Source of the DNA: Candidatus Saganbacteria bacterium | GTDB taxonomy: Bacteria; Margulisbacteria; WOR-1; O2-12-FULL-45-9 | Reading direction: 5' to 3' | DNA length: 35,004 nucleotides | Assembly (NCBI GenBank): GCA_016219705.1 | Contig: JACRKQ010000090.1 | Span: 1 to 35,004, forward strand | Part shown: in pieces, positions 1 through 7,662 of the stretch | How the letters are laid out: every line of letters starts with the position of its first letter | How positions within the stretch are numbered: position 1 is the first letter of the stretch | Position numbers and translations under genes: made by a program | The notes under the pieces: model-generated | What the model was told of the DNA's origin: nothing | Databases searched by the model: none | The model's input: the letters and a program-made list of their open reading frames with translations, nothing else

Positions 1-88
1 ATCATCGGCAAGGGCCGTTGTTTATTTTAGGTAATTTTATTTGCCAGAAAATGCCCACCATCAACCCCATCAAAAAACAAGAGGTATT

Positions 89-280
89 TTATTGTGAGAT
101 AAAAGCAGGGATTAGAGGGGTATTTAATATGGGAAGGGACACCCAAATCCCAAGAAATTCAACCGTATTGCGATTGCGCATCCACTGGTAGACCAGAACA
201 TCATCATCAAATTTTTTATAACTCTCGAAACTGTGCGTCCCTAAAGCAACAAAGCGGAACACGCTGGCTATGGCCCACAA
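89..280 (-). pseudogene. KilA-N-like domain fragment, degenerate
   Basis: This is a 63-codon frame. Its middle (about residues 28-46) contains WMRNRNTVEFLGIW, which closely resembles the conserved WMRNRxTxEFLGxW core of KilA-N domains, a DNA-binding domain of phage and toxin-related proteins. The usual continuation after the core (a WExxxNPxF-type segment) is missing: the frame runs into unrelated residues and stops. The N-terminal part is also not recognisable. I read it as a broken remnant of a mobile or phage-type gene, not a working protein. It could also be a short unrelated ORF with a chance match. Confidence 0.4.
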
Positions 281-345
281 TATAACAATTGCCGCAGTCC
301 AATCGCGATAGTGAATCCCGGCTTCATGATAAACCTCGGATAGTG

Positions 346-445
346 TTGGGTATAATCAGAGTGATGGTTTGAGTCGCATGGGATCGCGCCACCATTTTTT
401 CTTGCCGGCATGAACAGCATTGGGTATAATTAGAATAATGGTTTG
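346..445 (+). repeat. Near-duplicate leader segments (346-371 and 420-445)
   Basis: Two 26-base segments 74 bases apart differ at only three positions. Each contains TTGGGTATAAT followed by an ATG eight bases after the -10-like box. In the left copy the ATG (364) hits TGA after two codons. In the right copy the ATG (438) opens the lipoprotein gene. Similarity fades downstream but continues weakly (GCCACC versus GCCACT). This looks like a tandem duplication of a promoter and start region whose left copy has decayed. Confidence 0.65.
402..430 (+). promoter_or_regulatory. Promoter of the GH16-like lipoprotein gene
   Basis: TTGCCG (402-407), a 17-base spacer, then a perfect TATAAT (425-430). The ATG at 438 lies eight bases after the -10 box, so the transcript would be leaderless or nearly so. 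There is no SD sequence in between. Confidence 0.6.
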
Positions 446-1274
446 GAAGACATCAAGCCACGCCACTGAATTATTATTGTCCTTTTGCTTCGTCCTCCTC
501 CTGTTCACCACAAGTTGTAGTGAGCCAGGAACTTATCCCTCAACAACAGCCACAACAACTTCAACCTCTCTGACTACCAGCACCACCGTATTATATTCTA
601 CAATCGTTTTCTCCGGTTATACCTGGAATGTTAAGCACAATGACACCTCTGTTGGACCAGGACCAAACATTTTTTCCAACAGCTCCAATAATGTTTGGGT
701 CGATACAGAAGGACAACTTCATTTAAAAATTACTCACCGGGACAATGCCTGGCAATGCGCCGAAGTGTATTTACAAAACTCTCTCGGTTATGGCAAATAT
801 ATTTTTCAACTAGTCGGCCGACCCGACCAGATCAATCAAAACGCGGTTTTAGGCCTGTTTACCTGGGATGATACCTCATCTGATGCTGTCAGCCGTAATT
901 ACCGGGAGATGGATATTGAATTTACCCGCTGGTCTGATCCAGCCGCTAATAATCTCCAATTTACAGTCCAACCATATACCCGTCCCGGCAACACAAACTT
1001 TAAGCGATTTAATCTCGATTTAAGCGGACAAAGCAGTTCCACTCACTTTTTCCAATGGCAAAATTCTAACATTAGCTTTGAAAGCGCCAGAGGATACAAT
1101 ATAAATCCGCTCCCCGCTGATATTTTAGCCACCTGGGAATATTCCGGGATTGATCTCCCAAACAACGGACAGGAAAAGGCCAGAATCAATTTATGGTTAA
1201 ATGAGGGGCGCCCGCCTTCAAATAACAGCGAGGTAGAGGTTGTTGTTCATATTTTTCAATTCGTTAGCCCCTAA
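438..1274 (+). CDS. GH16-like secreted lipoprotein (putative beta-glucanase fold)
   Basis: A 278-residue protein from the ATG at 438; an in-frame TTG at 420 lies inside the promoter and is unlikely. The N-terminus has a charged start, a hydrophobic stretch (LLLSFCFVLLLF) and a Cys in TTSC, which suggests a lipoprotein signal with a weak lipobox. A Thr/Ser-rich linker (about residues 32-52) follows. The rest resembles family 16 glycoside hydrolases (laminarinase/lichenase fold), and EMDIE at about 157-161 fits the ExDxE catalytic signature, so the enzyme may be active on beta-glucans. This is inferred from motif and layout; a non-catalytic carbohydrate-binding jelly-roll is possible. It precedes rarA but the latter has its own promoter. 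Confidence 0.6.
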   Translation: MVWKTSSHATELLLSFCFVLLLFTTSCSEPGTYPSTTATTTSTSLTTSTTVLYSTIVFSGYTWNVKHNDTSVGPGPNIFSNSSNNVWVDTEGQLHLKITHRDNAWQCAEVYLQNSLGYGKYIFQLVGRPDQINQNAVLGLFTWDDTSSDAVSRNYREMDIEFTRWSDPAANNLQFTVQPYTRPGNTNFKRFNLDLSGQSSSTHFFQWQNSNISFESARGYNINPLPADILATWEYSGIDLPNNGQEKARINLWLNEGRPPSNNSEVEVVVHIFQFVSP

Positions 1275-1283
1275 AGCCGCGTG

Positions 1284-1312
1284 TTGACACAATATTCACG
1301 CCATAATACAAT
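1284..1312 (+). promoter_or_regulatory. Promoter of rarA-nfo
   Basis: A perfect TTGACA (1284-1289), a 17-base spacer and TACAAT (1307-1312). The ATG of rarA is at 1328, giving a very short leader of roughly 8 bases with no clear SD sequence. Confidence 0.7.
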
Positions 1313-1327
1313 CAAAATCAACGAATA

Positions 1328-2638
1328 ATGGATCTCTTTGACGTTAATGAAAAAGACTATAAGGCACAAAACGCCCCGCTGGCCTATCGCCTGGCTCCAC
1401 GGACAATTGATGAGATTGTCGGGCAGGAAGAGATTATCGGACCAGGAAAACTTTTACGTCGGCTAATAGAAGCGGACAAAGTTTCTTCTGTTATCCTCTA
1501 TGGCCCGCCAGGAACAGGAAAAACGACAATTGCCCGCGTGATTGCTAATTCAACAAAAGGCCACTTTGAATGGCTCAATGCCTCAATTGCCAAAGTCGAA
1601 GATATCCGTCGGGTTAGCCTGGAAGCTAAAGAGAGAATCAAACTTCACCGGACAAAGACAATTCTTTTTCTTGATGAAATTCACCGGTTCAATAAACTTC
1701 AACAAGATTCTCTCCTTCCCGATGTTGAAGAAGGAAATTTAATTTTAATCGGCGCCACCACCGAAAATCCGTTTTTCTACGTTAATTCCGCTCTTGTCTC
1801 CCGTTCAAATATTTTTGAAGTCAAACCGTTAACACCCGATAACTTAAGAACAATTATTACGAAAGCGCTAACCGACAAAGAAAGAGGCTTTGGAAATAGA
1901 AAAGTAAAAATAACAGACGAAGCCATCAATCATTTAGCTAGATTATCTGATGGTGATGCCAGAAGAGCTCTGTCTGCTTTGGAATTAGGCGTTCTTTCGA
2001 CTCAACCAGATAAAAAAGGAATTATTAATTTTACTCTCACCGTCGCTGAAGAATCGATCCAGAAAAAAGCCTTGGCCTATGATAAGAAAGGCGAAGGCCA
2101 TTACAATACCATTTCCGCGTTTATTAAATCGATGCGCGGGTCTGATCCGGACGCAGTATTATATTATTTAGCCAAGATGATTTATGCCGGCGAAGATCCC
2201 CGCTTCATCGCCCGCCGGATTGTCATCTGTGCGTCAGAAGACGTTGGCAATGCGGATCCCCTGGCCTTAGTTGTGGCCAATTCCGCCATGCAGGTGGCTG
2301 AATTTGTCGGCTTGCCGGAAGCAAGGATTCCTCTCGCCCAAGCTGCAGTTTACGTCGCCACCGCACCAAAAAGCAATGCGGCATACGTTGGTATAAATGA
2401 CGCGATGAAAGATGTGGAAGCTAACCCCACACTTGAAGTTCCCAAACATTTGCAAAATGCCGTTTACGAAGGTGAGAAGGCTCGGGGTAAAGGCCAAGGC
2501 TACAAATATGCCCACGATTATGAAGGCGGCTATGTTGGTCAGGAATATTTACCTGTGACTAAGAAATACTATGTACCGAAAGATATTGGGTATGAGAAGA
2601 AGATAATTCAAAGAATGAACGAACTTAAGCATGACTAG
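1328..2638 (+). CDS. rarA: Replication-associated recombination ATPase RarA (MgsA)
   Basis: A 436-residue AAA+ ATPase of normal RarA/MgsA length, related to clamp-loader and RuvB-type ATPases. It acts at stalled replication forks. The Walker A motif GPPGTGKT is at 59-66, Walker B ILFLDE at 112-117, and sensor 1 lies in GATTENPFF at about 142-150. The C-terminal half has the family-typical SxRGSDPDAxLYYLAxM and EDVGNADPLAL segments, which form the lid and tetramerisation regions. The last codons overlap the nfo start by 8 bases, so the two repair genes are probably one operon and translationally coupled. Nothing in it looks damaged. Confidence 0.95.
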   Translation: MDLFDVNEKDYKAQNAPLAYRLAPRTIDEIVGQEEIIGPGKLLRRLIEADKVSSVILYGPPGTGKTTIARVIANSTKGHFEWLNASIAKVEDIRRVSLEAKERIKLHRTKTILFLDEIHRFNKLQQDSLLPDVEEGNLILIGATTENPFFYVNSALVSRSNIFEVKPLTPDNLRTIITKALTDKERGFGNRKVKITDEAINHLARLSDGDARRALSALELGVLSTQPDKKGIINFTLTVAEESIQKKALAYDKKGEGHYNTISAFIKSMRGSDPDAVLYYLAKMIYAGEDPRFIARRIVICASEDVGNADPLALVVANSAMQVAEFVGLPEARIPLAQAAVYVATAPKSNAAYVGINDAMKDVEANPTLEVPKHLQNAVYEGEKARGKGQGYKYAHDYEGGYVGQEYLPVTKKYYVPKDIGYEKKIIQRMNELKHD

Positions 2639-3479
2639 ATTACTTGGTTCTCACATGTCGACCGCCGGAGGAATAGATAAAGCTATTGACCACGGAGTTG
2701 CCCTGGGCTGCAACACAATTCAGATTTTTGTCAAAAATAATAATCAATGGCTAGGCAAAGAAATTCCAGCGGAGATGATCAAAGAATTTAAGCGGCTGCA
2801 GACGGCTAATAATATTTTTGTCTTTGCTCACTGTGGATATTTAATTAACTTAGCCGCTCCCCCATCGGAAAATCTGGAGAAATCGCTAGAATCGATGCGG
2901 CAGGAATTAGATTTGGCAGAAAGCCTTGGGCTTCCCTTTACAGTTGTCCATCCTGGAGCCCATATTGGACAAGGAATAGCCGAAGGAATCAAGCAAGCCA
3001 CGGATAATTTTAGATCACTTATCGACCAGACAGAAGGCTATAAAGTCAAAATATTATTAGAGACAACGGCCGGACAAGGAACAGGCATAGGTTCAAAATT
3101 TGCGGAGTTAGCCGAGCTTTTTAAATTAATTGATCGGCCAGAAAGGACCGGCGTTTGTTTTGACACCTGTCATGTCTTCGCCGCTGGCAATGACATTAGC
3201 AATCCATTTGGTTATGAAAAAACCTGGGAAGAATTTTCTGCGACAATTGGCCTGGAGAATCTTATGGCTTTTCATCTCAATGATTCCATGGGCGAACTTG
3301 GCTCTCACAAAGACCGGCATGAACATATTGGTAAAGGGAAAATTGGGCTGGAAGGTTTTCGGTTATTGATGAACGATCAACGATTCGCCAATCTCCCCAT
3401 GATTTTGGAGACACCTAAAGATCCAGAGATGAAGCTGGATACTATGAATTTAGCGACTCTGCGGTCGCTGATGGTTTAA
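2631..3479 (+). CDS. nfo: Endonuclease IV (AP endonuclease)
   Basis: A 282-residue TIM-barrel enzyme of the Nfo family, which cleaves DNA at abasic sites. The start LLGSHMSTAGG is typical. The zinc ligands are recognisable in order: His in FAHCGY, His in VVHPGAH, Glu in LLETTAGQG, Asp and His in CFDTCH, His in FHLND, Asp/His in DRHEHIGKG and Glu in ILETP. Length and motif order are normal. It starts within the end of rarA (ATG at 2631, rarA stop at 2636-2638). It ends convergently with the FBPase-like gene, 23 bases apart. Confidence 0.95.
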   Translation: MTRLLGSHMSTAGGIDKAIDHGVALGCNTIQIFVKNNNQWLGKEIPAEMIKEFKRLQTANNIFVFAHCGYLINLAAPPSENLEKSLESMRQELDLAESLGLPFTVVHPGAHIGQGIAEGIKQATDNFRSLIDQTEGYKVKILLETTAGQGTGIGSKFAELAELFKLIDRPERTGVCFDTCHVFAAGNDISNPFGYEKTWEEFSATIGLENLMAFHLNDSMGELGSHKDRHEHIGKGKIGLEGFRLLMNDQRFANLPMILETPKDPEMKLDTMNLATLRSLMV

Positions 3480-3502
3480 GCCCCCGCGTCTCCGGTTGTG
3501 GT

Positions 3503-4987
3503 TCAAAAACTTTCTAAATTAAGCTCCACTCGGGAGAATTGATCCTCTCTTAATCCATATCTTTGCAGGCCGTTGGTCCCAACTAAAAGAAAAGCGCCAT
3601 TGCCACCATAATTTGGGGCCAGCCCGGCGTCGATATTTAGATCGTGTCCCCCGGCATTAACCACAAAACTTCCATCCTCACTCGGTTCATGTCCGTGGAC
3701 AATTAATAGTCGTCTTGGATCAAGCCCAAAAGATGAACCGATCGCCCGACAAACAGCGTGAACAAATCGAGGGTCACTTGACCTGACCCATTTTTTAAAG
3801 AACGGCCCTTTGGGTTCCTCAAACAATCCTGATTCTATAGCCAACACCGCCCGCGCCGCAGTCTGCATAGCCCGCATATAAAGCGGCGATTGTTCACCCC
3901 AGGCCAGCTCGCCTAAACGGTCAATCACTTTGGTGTCAGCTTCTAAGAACATCCTATCTCCGGTTTCGATAGCCCAGCGCCAGGCAGTCATGGCCGAATT
4001 CAAATCTCTTTCCAAGGCATCAAACATCTCTTTGCCTTTAGCGCCGTTATATTCGGCCAGCTCTCCTTCAGCCGTAATGGGAACGCCCGCATGCGTGAAG
4101 AGCATATCATATGGCGCACCTTCCGCCATTCGCAAAGTTGTATAAAATTCTCGATTTCCAACCATACATTCGATTAGCTGAAAATAGGCATGGCTCTCCA
4201 TAAATGCTCTTTTAAAATATTCAACGACTTGCGCTTCGTCCTCGGTAAATTCCCGCAGCCCGCCCATTAGCCGGTAGAAATAATCGGTATCTCTTTCGTC
4301 AAGCTTGGCTTTCCCCGTTAACCGGTTAAAAATGTCCCGTTCGCCGGGCGATAATAAAGCAAGGTCATTTGTATGGAACAAGGCGCTTCTGATCCTTCGA
4401 TCTGATTCATTCAAAACTACATCCGTATGTTGTGGAAATCTATAGGGGGCTTCGGCAATAATTTTCAAATACGTCGCCGCTGCTTCCATTGGCCTTGATA
4501 ACTTTGACTTATAATCGCCGCGGGCATCGGCAAAATTACGGGCGGCAAATTCTTCCAAGGGAGAAAGAGCAATTCCCATCTGATGAGTTAAAAAATCTTG
4601 TTCGTTGTATCTCATCAGCCAGCGGACCAGTTCTATGGCTAAGCGGTTAATGCCAAGACCGGCGCCAAACCACATGGCATCGTGATTGCCTTGCAATCTT
4701 TGGGCGCCCATTAATTCTAACATTTGGTTCGCCGCCAGCGGCTCCGGTCCTCGATCAAGTTTATCACCGAGATCAATTTGCCGGAGGGGAACCGGTAATG
4801 CTAATAATCCACCCAATGCCTCTTCAACCGCTCCATGTATATCAGAGGTAACCAGAGCTAAAAACCGCCCTAATTCTCTTGGCAGTATGGCCGGGTTCCC
4901 CCTTATTCCCAAATGAAGATCTAAAAATCGCTTCGCCCATTTCTGGTCCACTGTCAAGGCTCTGGCTTCTCCCGTTCGTCCTAACAT
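3503..4987 (-). CDS. Class III fructose-1,6-bisphosphatase-like metallophosphoesterase
   Basis: A 494-residue protein with calcineurin-type phosphoesterase motifs in order: SDIHG, GDKLDRGP, QGNHD, FTHAGVP and VHGHEP, then NAGGHDLNIDAG. The long helical insert between GNHD and THAG and the terminal HGHxP...IDxG pattern fit the class III (Fbp, Firmicutes-type) fructose-bisphosphatases of gluconeogenesis. It is shorter than the roughly 640-residue Bacillus enzyme, so the substrate is inferred. A strong SD (AGGAGGT) lies about 8 bases before the ATG. It is transcribed alone, convergent with nfo and divergent from mntA. Confidence 0.75.
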   Translation of the reverse strand: MLGRTGEARALTVDQKWAKRFLDLHLGIRGNPAILPRELGRFLALVTSDIHGAVEEALGGLLALPVPLRQIDLGDKLDRGPEPLAANQMLELMGAQRLQGNHDAMWFGAGLGINRLAIELVRWLMRYNEQDFLTHQMGIALSPLEEFAARNFADARGDYKSKLSRPMEAAATYLKIIAEAPYRFPQHTDVVLNESDRRIRSALFHTNDLALLSPGERDIFNRLTGKAKLDERDTDYFYRLMGGLREFTEDEAQVVEYFKRAFMESHAYFQLIECMVGNREFYTTLRMAEGAPYDMLFTHAGVPITAEGELAEYNGAKGKEMFDALERDLNSAMTAWRWAIETGDRMFLEADTKVIDRLGELAWGEQSPLYMRAMQTAARAVLAIESGLFEEPKGPFFKKWVRSSDPRFVHAVCRAIGSSFGLDPRRLLIVHGHEPSEDGSFVVNAGGHDLNIDAGLAPNYGGNGAFLLVGTNGLQRYGLREDQFSRVELNLESF

Positions 4988-5058
4988 TTTATTTACCTCC
5001 TATAACCAAATTTATTTCGCCACCTGTTTCAAAAAATTTCATATAGTTTGCGTATAGG

Positions 5059-5087
5059 GGGGAGGGGATTGCGACGCTCCTCTCCCC
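5059..5087 (+). other. Stem-loop just upstream of mntA
   Basis: GGGGAGGGG (5059-5067) can pair with CCTCTCCCC (5079-5087) at eight of nine positions around an 11-base loop. An ATG follows immediately at 5088. The structure could hide that first ATG and supports the second one (5106) as the real start. It might also act as an attenuator; there is no T-run to make it a clear terminator. Confidence 0.5.
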
Positions 5088-5105
5088 ATGCTAAAATTTA
5101 TCATT

Positions 5106-5507
5106 ATGCCAGAGTTAAAATTTGATAATAGTGCATTAGAAAAGCTGTGCCAGAAACACAATTTGAAACTTTTGGTACTACATGGTTCTTATGCCAAAGG
5201 CCAGGCAACCGACAAAAGCGATTTAGACATTGGCATTTTGGGACAAAAGAAAATATCTTTTAAAGAATACAGCTCGATCCTTAATGATTTTGGAGATTTA
5301 TTCGGTGATAAATTTGATCCCGCTTTTCTAAATGACGCAGAGCCAATGATCTGTTATCATGTAGCAACAGCTGGTAGGCCTTTATTTGAATATGATAAAG
5401 GCGACTTTGCCGAATATAAATTACAGGCCATTAGCCGCTATATGGACACCAAAAAATTCAGAGAGCTAGAAAAAATCTACATAAAAAAGGCGGTCGGTAA
5501 AGCCTAA
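5106..5507 (+). CDS. mntA: MntA-like nucleotidyltransferase (antitoxin)
   Basis: About 133 residues from the ATG at 5106; an in-frame ATG at 5088 touches the upstream stem-loop. The signature of minimal DNA-polymerase-beta-type nucleotidyltransferases is complete: HGSYAKG followed by DLD, fitting GSx10DxD. In MntA/HepT toxin-antitoxin pairs this enzyme neutralises the HEPN toxin by AMPylating a tyrosine next to the toxin's active site. The HEPN gene follows after two bases, which supports the pair assignment. The function is inferred from the family and the linkage. Confidence 0.8.
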   Translation: MPELKFDNSALEKLCQKHNLKLLVLHGSYAKGQATDKSDLDIGILGQKKISFKEYSSILNDFGDLFGDKFDPAFLNDAEPMICYHVATAGRPLFEYDKGDFAEYKLQAISRYMDTKKFRELEKIYIKKAVGKA

Positions 5508-5509
5508 CC

Positions 5510-5935
5510 ATGGTAGATCAAGAGCTGGTCCGTAGAAAATTATCTCGCTTAAACATGTACCTTGATAAATTGGAGCCGATAATTAAGCGCTCACTTAATG
5601 AGTATTTGTCTGACTTTTACCTAAAGTCATCAGCCGAACGGATGATTCAATTAATTGTCGAATGCGCTTCAGATATTAATAGCCATGTCGTAGTTGAATC
5701 CGGCAACCGACCACCGGAAGATTACACATCATCGTTTATAAGAGCTTCAGAAGTCGGATTGATAAAGAGAGATTTAGCAGATAGAATCAAAGGCTCCGGT
5801 GGTATGAGAAATATTCTTGTCCATGAATACATGGATATTGACGATGAAAAAGTGTATAAAACGTTGCCGATTGTCCTCTCTGATTACAAAGAATATATTA
5901 GTCAAGTTGATGATTATTTAGATAATCTAAAATAA
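5510..5935 (+). CDS. hepT: HepT-like HEPN ribonuclease toxin (DUF86)
   Basis: A 141-residue mostly helical protein of the DUF86/HEPN type. It has the intact catalytic and target motif RNILVHEY (R100, H105, Y107), which is the Rx4HxY motif. In characterised HepT toxins the R and H cleave RNA and the Y is AMPylated by MntA. It starts two bases after mntA. Its stop overlaps, as TAATG, a short ghost of the larB start, so in an ancestor larB probably followed hepT directly. Confidence 0.85.
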   Translation: MVDQELVRRKLSRLNMYLDKLEPIIKRSLNEYLSDFYLKSSAERMIQLIVECASDINSHVVVESGNRPPEDYTSSFIRASEVGLIKRDLADRIKGSGGMRNILVHEYMDIDDEKVYKTLPIVLSDYKEYISQVDDYLDNLK

Positions 5936-5994
5936 TGCCCAAATCACACTACGAAGACCTCGGTTTTGCTAAGATTATCAGAATAAAACAATAA
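5935..5994 (+). pseudogene. Truncated ghost of the larB 5' end
   Basis: The ATG at 5935 opens a 19-codon frame. Residues 6-13 (YEDLGFAK) repeat the start of the intact LarB at 6626 (MSTYEDLGFAK). The frame then runs into different sequence (IIRIKQ) and stops. The DNA shows a perfect 20-base match between the two copies. This copy is what was left upstream when the next gene pair was inserted, or a product of a short duplication at that event. Confidence 0.75.
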
Positions 5995-6007
5995 TTATAA
6001 ATATTTG

Positions 6008-6016
6008 TGCTATAAT
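6008..6016 (+). promoter_or_regulatory. Extended -10 promoter of the cassette
   Basis: TGCTATAAT combines a perfect TATAAT (6011-6016) with an upstream TGn. The ATG at 6024 follows after seven bases, so the message would be essentially leaderless. No good -35 box is visible. Confidence 0.55.
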
Positions 6017-6023
6017 TACGTAC

Positions 6024-6212
6024 ATGGATAATACTTTACTAAAAGATGAAAAGTATACTGGACGTTATATAGCAATTAAAGATTTTGGAGACGAAACTGT
6101 TCTTGCTGATGGTAAAAGTCCTAGTGAAGTTTTTGAAAGTGCGAAACAAAAAGGGTACAAAGATCCGGTTATCTTATTTGTGCCGATAAGAAATATGGTA
6201 CAAATTTACTAA
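6024..6212 (+). CDS. DUF5678-type small protein
   Basis: A 62-residue protein. The segments GRYIAIKDF, VLADGKSPSEVFESAKQKGYKDPVI-type spacing and the final FVPI resemble the DUF5678 family, whose function is unknown. It lies two bases upstream of a retropepsin-like protease gene, with which such small proteins are often paired. It is the first gene of the cassette inserted at larB, with its own promoter. A partner or regulator of the protease is possible but not shown. Confidence 0.65.
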   Translation: MDNTLLKDEKYTGRYIAIKDFGDETVLADGKSPSEVFESAKQKGYKDPVILFVPIRNMVQIY

Positions 6213-6214
6213 GT

Positions 6215-6613
6215 ATGCTCCGACAAGATATCCCTTTCATCCAAATTCATCCTAGTGATACTTTCAAACCTTGGCTTCCAGTCATAATAATAAACCCTCA
6301 TAGCGGGAAAAAAATTAAAACCTACGGCCTTATTGATACCGGAGCTGATGAATGTGCCTTGCCGGCTCAATATGCTGATATTTTAGGTCATAATTTACAG
6401 AAAGGCCTACCGAAAGATATTTCTACTGGAAATGGGATTACGATCGCATATTCTCACACCGTCTCAATTGAAATCGATGGTTTCAATGTTGATAGCGTAT
6501 TAATAGATTTCATGCCTAATTTATGTGTTCCCCTCCTTGGTGTTAAAAGTTTTTTAAGTAATTTTATTTTATCAATAAATTATCCGGCAAAAACTTTTTC
6601 TCTAAAAAATTAA
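6215..6613 (+). CDS. Retropepsin-like aspartyl protease
   Basis: A 132-residue protein with the catalytic aspartyl-protease signature GLIDTGADECALP (D41, T42, G43). A C-terminal VPLLGVKSFLSNF segment corresponds to the LLGxxF motif of single-domain retropepsins. Such proteins act as homodimers. There is no signal peptide, so it is likely cytoplasmic. It follows the DUF5678 gene by two bases. Its substrate is unknown; in this position a small stress or toxin-antitoxin-like module is one guess. Confidence 0.75.
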   Translation: MLRQDIPFIQIHPSDTFKPWLPVIIINPHSGKKIKTYGLIDTGADECALPAQYADILGHNLQKGLPKDISTGNGITIAYSHTVSIEIDGFNVDSVLIDFMPNLCVPLLGVKSFLSNFILSINYPAKTFSLKN

Positions 6614-6625
6614 GGTTTGGTTATT

Positions 6626-7303
6626 ATGTCCACTTACGAAGACCTCGGTTTTGCCAAAGTCGACCACCACAGGATGAAGCGCAAAGGCTTCCCCGAAGTC
6701 ATTTATTGCCAGGGAAAAACGCCAACTCAAATTGCCGCCATTGCCAAGAAAATTTGGGAGAAAGGACATGATGTTTTGGCCACTAGAGCCAACAAAAAGG
6801 CTTATTCGGCAATTAGAAAGGTTATTAAATCAGCTAAATATTATGAAGAGGCGAGGATTGTACTAGTTCAAAGTTCAAAGCTAAAAACTCAAAACGATAA
6901 GTCAAAACTCAAAGTTTCTATTATAACGGCTGGAACAGCTGATATTCCTGTTGCTGAAGAAGCCGCTGTTACCGCGGAATTTTTAGGGTTAAAAGTCGAC
7001 CGCATTTTTGACGTCGGCATCGCCGGCCTTCATCGTCTCATCAAGAATCTAGACAGAATTAACGAAGCCAAAGTTTTGATCGTTGTCGCCGGTATGGAAG
7101 GCGCCCTTCCATCAGTCATTGGAGGACTGGTCGATAAACCAATCATTGCCGTACCGACCAGCGTTGGCTACGGCTCTTGTTTTGAAGGACTCTCCGCCCT
7201 CCTCACCATGCTTAATAGCTGTGCGCCCGGTGTTGCCGTAGTTAACATCGATAACGGCTTTGGCGCCGCAGTTATGGCTTATTCAATATTGAAAGTTAAA
7301 TGA
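6626..7303 (+). CDS. larB: LarB, P2CMN synthase of nickel-pincer cofactor synthesis
   Basis: LarB carboxylates and hydrolyses nicotinic acid adenine dinucleotide, the first step to the nickel-pincer nucleotide of lactate racemase-type enzymes. The N-terminus YEDLGFAKVDHHR and the PurE-like C-terminal half (TAGTADIPVAEEA, DVGIAGLHR, VAGMEGALPSVIGGLVDKPIIAVPTSVGYG) are diagnostic. The ATG at 6626 is preferred over an upstream TTG because it aligns with the duplicated ghost at 5935. At about 6867-6917 the protein has a low-complexity KLKTQNDKSKLK segment that looks like a repeat insertion between the two domains. The downstream order is normal: larC follows after a small intruding gene pair. Confidence 0.92.
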   Translation: MSTYEDLGFAKVDHHRMKRKGFPEVIYCQGKTPTQIAAIAKKIWEKGHDVLATRANKKAYSAIRKVIKSAKYYEEARIVLVQSSKLKTQNDKSKLKVSIITAGTADIPVAEEAAVTAEFLGLKVDRIFDVGIAGLHRLIKNLDRINEAKVLIVVAGMEGALPSVIGGLVDKPIIAVPTSVGYGSCFEGLSALLTMLNSCAPGVAVVNIDNGFGAAVMAYSILKVK

Positions 7304-7328
7304 GCTTCACAGGCATTGCTGGTAAAAA

Positions 7329-7357
7329 TTGACACCCCTTAGAATAAATCATATAAT
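7329..7357 (+). promoter_or_regulatory. Strong promoter of the DUF4160/DUF2442 pair
   Basis: A perfect TTGACA (7329-7334), a 17-base spacer and a perfect TATAAT (7352-7357). An SD-like AAAGGGGG lies shortly before the ATG at 7391, so unlike many neighbours this transcript has a proper leader of about 27 bases. Confidence 0.8.
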
Positions 7358-7390
7358 TTAAACGATCAAGATAACAAAGGGGGTTAACCC

Positions 7391-7660
7391 ATGCCGACTA
7401 TTTCAATGTTTTATGGGATAATAATCAGGCTTTTTTATTTTGATAGTAAAAAACATCACGAGCCACATATACATGCTGAATATCAAGACCAAAGCGCCAT
7501 TATCAGTATAACCAGTGGACAAGTGATTGACGGTTCTATTCATCAAAACAAACTGCGATTGGTTTTGGCCTGGATAGAAATACATAAAGAAGAGCTTACT
7601 GCCAATTGGAAACTTGCTCTTGAAGGGCAACCAGTCTTTAAAATTGAGGGATTGAAATAA
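7391..7660 (+). CDS. DUF4160 small protein
   Basis: An 89-residue protein. The start MPTISMFYGIIIRLF, the HHEPHIHAEY segment and the final WxxHKEELxxNWxLA pattern match DUF4160. Genes of this family almost always neighbour a DUF2442 gene, as here two bases downstream, and the pair is widely suspected to be a toxin-antitoxin system; no activity is proven. It has the best promoter in the window and sits between larB and larC, so it looks like an acquired module. Confidence 0.8.
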   Translation: MPTISMFYGIIIRLFYFDSKKHHEPHIHAEYQDQSAIISITSGQVIDGSIHQNKLRLVLAWIEIHKEELTANWKLALEGQPVFKIEGLK

Positions 7661-7662
7661 AT

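Larger units (their letters stand above)
5950..6654 (+). mobile_element. Two-gene cassette between direct copies of the larB start
   Basis: The 20-base sequence TACGAAGACCTCGGTTTTGC occurs at 5950-5969 and at 6635-6654. The 665 bases between the copies hold an extended -10 promoter and a complete gene pair (DUF5678 and a retropepsin-like protease) and nothing else. No transposase or integrase is present. I infer insertion of a small module into the larB start with target duplication; recombination-driven duplication is the alternative. Confidence 0.6.

Noticed and set aside
5088-5105. Start of mntA at 5088
   Set aside because: This ATG directly touches a stable stem-loop; the next in-frame ATG (5106) still keeps the whole nucleotidyltransferase domain.
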